Below, in pieces: positions 41,375 to 50,300 of a stretch of DNA of 64,000 nt. The stretch is from NCBI GenBank assembly GCA_031213475.1, contig JARUPZ010000007.1, positions 2,501,457-2,565,456 of the forward strand, in the 5' to 3' direction. Source of the stretch: Nereocystis luetkeana. Taxonomy: Eukaryota; Sar; Phaeophyceae; Laminariales; Laminariaceae. How positions within the stretch are numbered: position 1 is the stretch's first letter; every line of letters begins with the position of its first letter. The notes under the pieces were generated by a model. That model made no database searches. It saw only the letters and a program-made list of their open reading frames with translations, and was not told the origin of the DNA. A program made the translations under genes and the position numbers.

Positions 41375-44300
41375 TCACCGCTTCGCCTTCGCTTTAGCCT
41401 TCCCCTTCCCCTTCCCCCCCCCAGCCCCCGCCCCCTTTTTCTTGGCACTACCAGAACTACTCGTCGTCTTCTTCGCCGTAGGGCCCCTCTTCTTTTTCTT
41501 TGTCGGCCGCGTCCCATCCTCGTCCTCCTCCGAATCGCCCGCACCATCGACTCCCTCGTGGGGGATGCACTCCCCCAGCGCCTCGAGGATGCTCGCCGAT
41601 TTCTCCTCCTCTCTGTTGAGTTTGTAGAGAAGGGGGGGTGGGGGGGGGGAGGAAGGGGGGGGGGGGGGATTGTGTTTTTTTTGTTAAACAGTGAACGAGG
41701 CATTTTGCATTCGCATGATCACTATTAATACCAGGTGGGCATCACGGGGGCGGAAGCAGTAAATCAAGACCAACTGTGCTTGGTGAATATACTGGAAAAC
41801 GAAGGCTTGTTGGGTGGGTGTACGATGGGTCCTGAGCACCTGCTGTGGTCCCTTGCAGTGCTTACAACCGGGTTCAGCTTCGCCGAAAGGGTTGGTATGC
41901 GAGAAATTTCCCAGGCGGTCGAGGTAAGGGCTGGGTTTAAGGTTCAACCTTTGGACAGTTAGATTACGCGGGGCAGCAGGGCAATCACAACCCACGATGG
42001 GAACCAAAAAAACACATCTCCCACGAGTCCCGACGATTTTTTGTTCTGACTATCTTCCCTCGCGACACTGCGATATATACTGCAAAAATATCCCAATTTC
42101 AAGTAGTTTTGTCCCCCAAAAACAATGGGGTACGGTTCTCTACTGGTGCCGTACATATAAATCCTTCTAGAACCGCAGTTCCGTTTTGGGGACAAACTAC
42201 TTGAAATTTGAGTGGTTTGTCCCCAACATGAGACTGCAGTTCTAAAACGGTTGATGGGGGTGTTAAGCCAAAGAGCCGCTTTGGCCGGGAATATAATATA
42301 CGTTCGATGATCATACCAGAGCCCAAACGGGGACTACATTCCGGGCCAGGGTGGCATATTTCAACCATTTTTGTCGATGCTGGGCCAGGGTCTCTAGACA
42401 TCCCTACTTCTTTTCCAAGCAGGCGTGGTTCAACGTAGACGGACCGCAGGCCTATACACGGTTTTAACCAAACCTGCCTGCGCCCGACAAGCACTTCAAG
42501 GCGAGAGTGCTGGAGTACAAACAGCAACGGGCCCCGCCAACACAAAACGCCTCGTAATCTGACCCAGGCTTGAAACCCTCATATTACGGGGGACCATAGT
42601 TAATAGGACCTGTGGTGTACATAAAAACCTGTACATTTAACCGTTTCTAGTAACAATATTTGGTCCTATTAACTATGGTCCCCCGTAATAGTGACATCAT
42701 CCTCAAACAACCTCGAGCATATCCCACTCTCCACAACTGCAAGCACCATTTCGATTGAAAAATAATACCTGGTATACAAACGCTCCTCCTATGTAAGGAG
42801 AGTGTGGGAGTATATGGCTATTTTGCACTGGTAGGGTTTTGATGTGACCCTCGCCGGTGAGCAGGATATCGAAATACAAATTTCTTGCGCCGTCCTCCAC
42901 AAGGTGAGCCCCATGTTCTTGTTAATATTAATGGTAGCGTATTCAACCTTCGTGAGGCTTTACTGCACAACGGCACAACGAGTATAGTACATTAGTCTAC
43001 TACCAGGTATTACAAATTGTGGTAGGGGGGGCACTTGAAAAAACAAGACGAAAAAACGCAGAATTGGAATGGAAACACACCCACACAAAAACCACACCAG
43101 AAGCAAACGCAGAAACAAACCACATTTGTTGCCGACAAGTAGAACGCAGAAACAAGAGACGTACAAGACAAGAAAAAAAGCAAACCAGAAACAGACCCAG
43201 ACGAAAAAGACGTGAGCAACGACGCGTAGACAAAGAACGCACGCACCAGCGTATCCTACAAGACGCAGACAAGAAAACACAAACCTACCGCTCGGGTACG
43301 GACGAGAGTTCAAGCTCGGGTATACGTCCGAAACAGAGTCCAGAGCCGCACGAGAAACGCGGAGAAAAAAAAAACGCACCTCGCGAGGAGGAGGCTGTGG
43401 CCGTAGCCCATGGCGACCTGCAAAATTGTCAGCCCTTCCAGAGGGTCCACCAGTTTGGGCTTGGTCGATGTGCGTGGCGTGCCGACCTCGTCCCCGTACC
43501 TGTTCGTCAAGTTCAAGTTCAAGGCCTTGAGGTTATAGCTCAAACTCAAGGTTGTATGTAAGGCTCAATCAAGCATGGGGTTGCAGAGTTAAAGGGTTCC
43601 AACTTCGACGCTCGTACAGTACAGGTTTAGAAGGTGTACGCACACTGGACAAGTGAGATAGATCATTCCCACGTCATGATCCACAGGAGAGCATCCACGC
43701 CGAGACAATTTCCTCCTTTGCATCATCCACAGCAGTAGCTCGTGCTGTTGCCGCTGCATGATTTTACAGTAGGACAGGTTTTCTGGGTTGGATCCGTACT
43801 ACGTACATCCTGCACAAAATCTCGCAACGGTAGGATTTTAGGATATAGATCATCTTCACAGTAGGTCGTGATCTGTCCAACTTTGAGTGGTTTGTTATGC
43901 GAAACGGGATTGCAGTTTCTAAAAGGGTTAAACTGTTCAAGTTTACGGTTACAAAGTTGAGAGGTTTCAGTTTCAAGGAGTGGAAAGGATACAAGGCTCA
44001 AGGTATGAACGTTACAAGGTACGGTTTAAGGCTACAAGGTTCCACGCCTCGGGGGCAGATCGCCGATTTCCATTCCATGATCTACAGATCTTCCAGGGCA
44101 GATAGATTAATCTGTGTGATCTAGCTCATGCTGCCGGGTGGGAGCATCCCTAAAGGCTGCATGATCTACGAACAGCAATCCTGCATTGGATCTGTACCGC
44201 ACAGATAGATCCTGCAAAGCATTTCAACGGCATCGTAGGATCTAGATGTTCTACTGTAGATATATAGATCAAGATCTGTCGGGCGTGTGTAGGAATCTAC

Positions 44301-47300
44301 GATAAAAAAATCAAGTCCAAGCGCAAGGCCAACTTCCAAGGTTCTCTGGTTTAAAACCCAACTTCCAGGTTGTACGTAAGGTGTCCGAAAGCATGCCAAC
44401 CTGATGCGCCTACATACGTGCCCGTCCAATTCAACTTCAAGTTCAAGTTTGTTTCGAGGTCTCCCGAAGCGGTCACACCTGGAAATAAAAACACTCATTG
44501 AGGCTGTCATTCCCATGCAAGCCCACCCTTACGAGCGGTTCTTAGCAGGATGCACTTCACCCTTCATGCGACTCGCCGAGCACCTCACGGCGCTTCGCGC
44601 TTGGTGCAAGCAATGTCTGCCTGGTCGGTGAAAACCCGACGTGTTCCGCCCCGGCATTGTAGGGATGCGAGTGTCCAAGGTCATACAACTACGGCCATGC
44701 ATGATATTGTGTACCCCCCCCCCCCTCCCCGCTTCGCGCTTGGTGCAAGCAATGTCTGCCTGGTCGGTGAAAACCCGACATGCTCCGTCCGGGCATTGTA
44801 GGGATGCGAGGGTCTATGGTCATACGACTACGGCCATGCATGAGATCGAGTACATCTCTCCTATCGAGTACACCCCCCCCCCCTCCCCCCCGTATCTCAC
44901 CCGAGCTCCCCCGCGACGCTCGTTCCCCACGAGACGGTGCTAGTCTCCGCAGCGACAAGCAGCGCTCCGTTACTGCCCGTTACCGACCGCGTCTGCCAGT
45001 TGGACAGATCTTCCACGATCTTAGGGTACCTGGGAGGCGTGTGAGCGACGAACCGGGGTGGGGAGAGCAAACGGAGGGGGGGCTTATTGCAGTGCTCACG
45101 AGTCAAATGCCTCACAGGTAGAGGACAGCCCACGATGTATCTGCAGATCACCTAGATCCTAAACTGCCGGTGTGACATTAACAAAAAGCCCCGAACATAC
45201 AGACAGCCGAAAACCCCATCAACTAACGAACCGACTAAAATGACAGGTAACTAAATCAATCAATACTCGGTGAAAAAGTAACGCAGAGAACCTAGACAAC
45301 CGCAAGAACAAAAAAAAAAAAAACACTCACATGGTCGCCTCCCCTCGTTGCGCGTTCGGTAGCTTTCCCCAGTAGAAGAGGTGCCCGTTCGACGTGATCG
45401 CCATGGAGCTTCCCGCGCCGGCGGCCACCCTGTCCACGGTCAGGTGCGACATGCGCGCGAGCACGTCCACCATGCGAGGGCGCAGCTCGTTGTCCTGACA
45501 AGCGTGCCCGAGACGCCCATAGCTAACAATAGACAGACAGACAAACGCAGCACCAAATCCAGTGTATACGTGTCGGTGGTGTCAAAACCAAATCCCGCGT
45601 ATTCCATCAGGAGAGGAGAGGAGAGGAGAGGACAGGACAGGACAGGGCAGTGCAGGACAGGACAAGACAGGACCGAAAGGAATCGAGTCAGGGGAGAGGG
45701 GAGGGCAAGAGTCGGGGTGAAGGGAGGGGTGTGTGTGCTCGATTGGAGAGATGTACTCGATCTCATGCATGGTCGTAGTCGTATGACCATAGACCCTCAC
45801 ACCCCTACAATGCCGGGGCGGAGCATGTCGGGTTTTCACCGACCACAGGGGGGGGGTGTGTGGGAGGGAGAAGCGACTTCCCACGAGTTCGTCCAACCAC
45901 CGTAGCCACCACAAGCACAGCACCGGTAAACCCCACGGTCACCACCAAAAAAAGCACAGCACCAGCTCTGCTGCTGAGGGCGCGCCGACCGCCCGGATCT
46001 AGAGAATTCGTGAAACAAATAACCCCGATAACTATTTATCCATGATCTCCACGATGTAGATGTTTGTAGTTCCCGGGTGAGCTCTTTGGGTGAGACGGCT
46101 CATGCCCACATGGTTGCCGTATCGGGGTGCGTATGGCGCGCCTCTTTGGACAACATCCCACAACATAAAGAAACCCTTGCCAGGGTATGCTTCAAGTTAA
46201 TTGGATGCACAGCACTAGATGATCTACGAGTAACACCTATATCGAGATCTGTCCGATGGGTAGGTACAGTCTTGGGCCGGCGGCTGCTCGATACCATTCA
46301 CGACCGCCGACACCGACCAAGCACAGCAACCAAACCCTTCACTACCACCCACGCCGAAACAAACGAAGGCTAATCCCAGGTAGCTTTCCCCTCGACACAT
46401 GGGTTGTAGTTGCAGCTATAAAAATAGAACCATGCCTCCCACGCACCCACGAAACCCTTACGTGGTACGTGAAAACGCTCCACTTCCAAGTAGAGTGTAC
46501 TCGAAACGTGGGTGCTGCTGTAGAACTAGGAAAATGCCTTCCACACACCCTCCAGACCCCCCTCAAAATATGATCCAGTCCCACGTAGCTTGTACTCGAA
46601 AAACATGTGCGCAGCTTTGGAAATAGGAGAATGCCTTCTACCCACCATGCAAAACCCCCACCAAGATATTCTCTAATCCCAAGTAGTATATATATGTACT
46701 CAAACGTGGGTGCGATCGAAAAAAAACGCCTTGCACTCACCCTCCAAACCCCCACGTGAAGACGCGCGCGCGAGGTGCTCGCTCGACAGCAACCGTGTGA
46801 CTCTTTCCGCAGGCGATGTCTTCCAGCTCAACCCCACGCAGGTCCTCCTGAGCCTTCGTGCGGGCGTCCTGTGATGCCCAAGCGCCAATAGAAGGGAAGG
46901 AGGGCGGGGAGGGGGAGGAGGGGGTGTGTACTCGATATCGTGCATGGCCGTAGTCGTACGGCCATAGACCCTCGCATCCCTACAATGCCGTGACGGGGCA
47001 CGTCGTGTTTTCACCGACCAGGCAGACATTGCTCGCACCAAGCGCGAAGGGCGAAGGGGGGAGGAGGGGGTGTGTACACGATAGCACGTCGGGTTCTCAC
47101 CGACCAGGCAGACATTGCTTGCACCAAGCGCAAAGCGTCATAAAGTGTTAGGCGAGTCGCATGAAGGGTGAGCTGCATCCTACCAAGAACCGCTTGTGAG
47201 ACGGACTTGCATCTGGATGACAGCTTCGATGATTTTTGTTTTTTTTCGAGGGGTGAAGGGGGTGGGGAAGGCATTGAAAACTCCCGAATTCGCCTTTCCT

Positions 47301-50300
47301 GGACAATTTCTCGCGTTCCCTCGAAAGCTCACCTTTTAGGGCAGGTACTCGCACTACAGTTCGATGGGGACCCACCCCCTCCCTTCATTTCCCACTCCTC
47401 CCCTCATTTTCCGCCAGAAAACTGCCTCCAAATTCCAATAAAAACGGGTACATTCGTGCGACAACACCTATCCACACCTCATCATGCACCAACCCGCACA
47501 CCACTCAAAAAGGCATCAAATTATTCGCTTGATAAAACTTTCTCCCCTCTCCCCCTTTCGAGACAAAAGCCGCGCCTTCCAAAAACCCTCCAAAAACGGT
47601 TACATTGACCAAGACACCACCCGCACATCTCACCACATACGCTGGGAGACTGCGGCTTCGACCCCTTGACTGACGGCCCCCTGCACTACAGTACAACCAG
47701 TAAAACAAGGAAAAAATAGGCCTTGACGCGCTCCACAAGAATGGTCTCGTCTTATGAATAGCTTCGTTTCCACCCACACCCACCCCACTCAATCCTAGCA
47801 CCAACAACTTACACCCGTGATTTCGTTGGACGCCTCTCCCCCTCCCTCCTGCCAAAAGTCCGACTCCAAAACCCAACAAAAACCATCACTTTTGCGGCAA
47901 CTCTCACTAATAACACCCCACCAACCCACCCACCCACCCACCTACCCCACTCCCTCACCTTCATGTAAAAGGTGCTGATAACCGTGGGAGAGAGCACGAG
48001 ATCGTAGGAAATCTTTCCCGCCTTCTCTATGAACTCCCCGGTCGTGCCCCCCCCCAGCTGCCCGTCCTGGGGCGAGCCGAACGTCAGAAGCCGCCCTCGG
48101 TTGTCGATCACCACCGTAAACTCTGCACCGCACGACACCTTGAACCGAAAAAGGAGGTGCGCAGTCCGGGGGGGGGTGATGATGCGAGGAAGAAGGGAGA
48201 GAAGGGAGAGAGGATAATGATAAGAGGGGGCGGGGGGGTGAGCCTGGCTGTCACGTGAATAAAGTTTCCGCGAAGAACGACTAACACCACAGTCGCGACC
48301 CCCAACGACACCCCCACCCCCAAAAACAAAACCCCACCCCGACAGCAGCCGACACAATCAATCAAAACTAACATGAACCAAGCCCCGCCCCCCGCCCCCG
48401 CGGGGAGTCGGAGCCATCGGGCAATCCACAAATCATATCAATCGATCAAACAACCAAACCAATCAACATACTCATGAGCCAATCCACCACCCATTCTACC
48501 AAAACCAACCAATGGTCCGACCAATCGACGATACATTTAAACCAAAACCAACCAACGGACCGACCGACCACCCATTCAACCAACCAACCAAAATCAACAA
48601 TCGGACCGACCAACGAATCAATGAATCGAAGACGCAACCAATCAACAGACCGTGTATTCAACCAACCGATCAAATAACACCAACCAACGGACCGGCCGCC
48701 CAAAACAGCAGTGGGTGTGGTTACTCTTACGTTCCGTTTCTCTCCCGGGTGGCTATCTCCACCGCACCTGCCCCTCTCGGCGGTCAGGTCGGGCCAACGT
48801 GGCCAAGCGCCAGTGGCATGGCAACAGCAGCCTACTCTGATGTTGCAACGGGAGCTACGTATGAGTTAAATCGACACACGACACGAAATCTGAACGTGGA
48901 AGTGTGGTGACCTAAGGCTTTATTTTTACCAATCCGTCGAAGGATACCCAAAGAAAAAAAGAAAAAAAGTTTCGTTTTGTTTTTCACCTTGTGCACAGTC
49001 CCGCCATTCACGTGCACGACTTTCGGCTCCGTGCAGGTCTCCACGGCTCGCCCCTGCCCTAGCTGGCCGCACTTCCCGCCCCCCATGGTGTACAGCGTCC
49101 CTGCGGTATCGTTGTCAATGTTGTTCATGTTGTCAGCGCCGCAACGGTACTATGCGCGTGCCCGCCAGGATGACCGAACGTTCTTGGGCCTTCTATCAAA
49201 ACTGTTTTTCGTGGTTGATTTTAGTTTTCAGCATCTATCATAGCTGTCAACATTTTGCAAACGATTCCAGCACCATCGCCAGCGTTGTTAAGGTTGAGGT
49301 TATAACCCTTTTAGGACTGTTAGGGCTGCAGTCCCGTTCTGGGCGACAAACTACTTAGAACATCAGTGGTTTGCCCCCAAAACGGGACTGACTGCAGTCC
49401 TAAAAGGGCTGAGATTAAGGTAGTTCACGAGATATCGTACAATATAATCGAAACACGAAAACCGCAAACTCCTTCAACAACGACAAGACCACAACCACTC
49501 CAAGGGTGTTCCAAGTTTTAACTTAAGCGTAACCTATGAGTATTCTACGAGGTGCCCGGCATCAAACCTGGTTATTGACACGGTCATACTCGCGGTACGT
49601 GCCCGTGAACCCCCAGAGTGATCGTGTACCCTGCAAGCCACAACCTTGAAAATCGCCCGAAACCAAACGATATCATCCATATGCAACGAAGTCCGTCTCA
49701 CAAGCGGTTCCCAGTCGGATGCAGCTCGCCCTTCATGCGACTAGCCTACTACCTCACGGGCGCTTTGCGCTCGGTGCAAACCGTGCCTGCCTGGTCGGTG
49801 GAAATCCGACGTCCTCCGCCCCGGCACTGTAAGGATGCGAGGGTCTACGATCACACGACTACCGCGGCCATGCACGATATGAGTACACGCCCCGCCAGCC
49901 CACCCCCCCCCCCCTCTCCCCCTCCCGTCCCCCCCCCATGAAAAAAAAAACAGCACGATGAAATTCCTACTCACCGTTCTCTGCCAAGATAGCCGTGTGA
50001 GTCTTCCCGCAGCTGGCGAGCTTCATCCTCGTCCCGCTCAGCGAGGACACAAGAGTGGGGTGGGCTCGCGGCTTGAGGTCTCCCTGGCCCAGGCCTCCGT
50101 GCTCACTTCGGCCCCATGTGTACACCTTCCAGAGGGAGACAAGAACGAACGAAAAAAAAAAAAAACGAAAAACACGTGCCAGGTAGCCTACATTTAGCAC
50201 GCCACAAAATTACCGCGTAGGGCAAGGTACACCTGGTAGACTGTACTCGGCACCTGGAGTAGTTTTTTTCGAATGAGGGTTTCTACGGCATGATCCTCAG

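Noticed and set aside
41272-41703. 143-codon minus ORF rich in Arg and Gly
   Set aside because: It is a frame-shifted shadow of the last RCC2 exon; the true frame (acidic, then Lys-rich tail) lacks an internal ATG but fits the splice phase.
47730-47752. Possible extra RCC2 exon reading ETILVERVK between exons 6 and 7
   Set aside because: It looks protein-like, but the frame would need a phase the neighbouring exons do not have, and it lacks a GT donor. Exons 6 and 7 join directly in phase and match RCC2.
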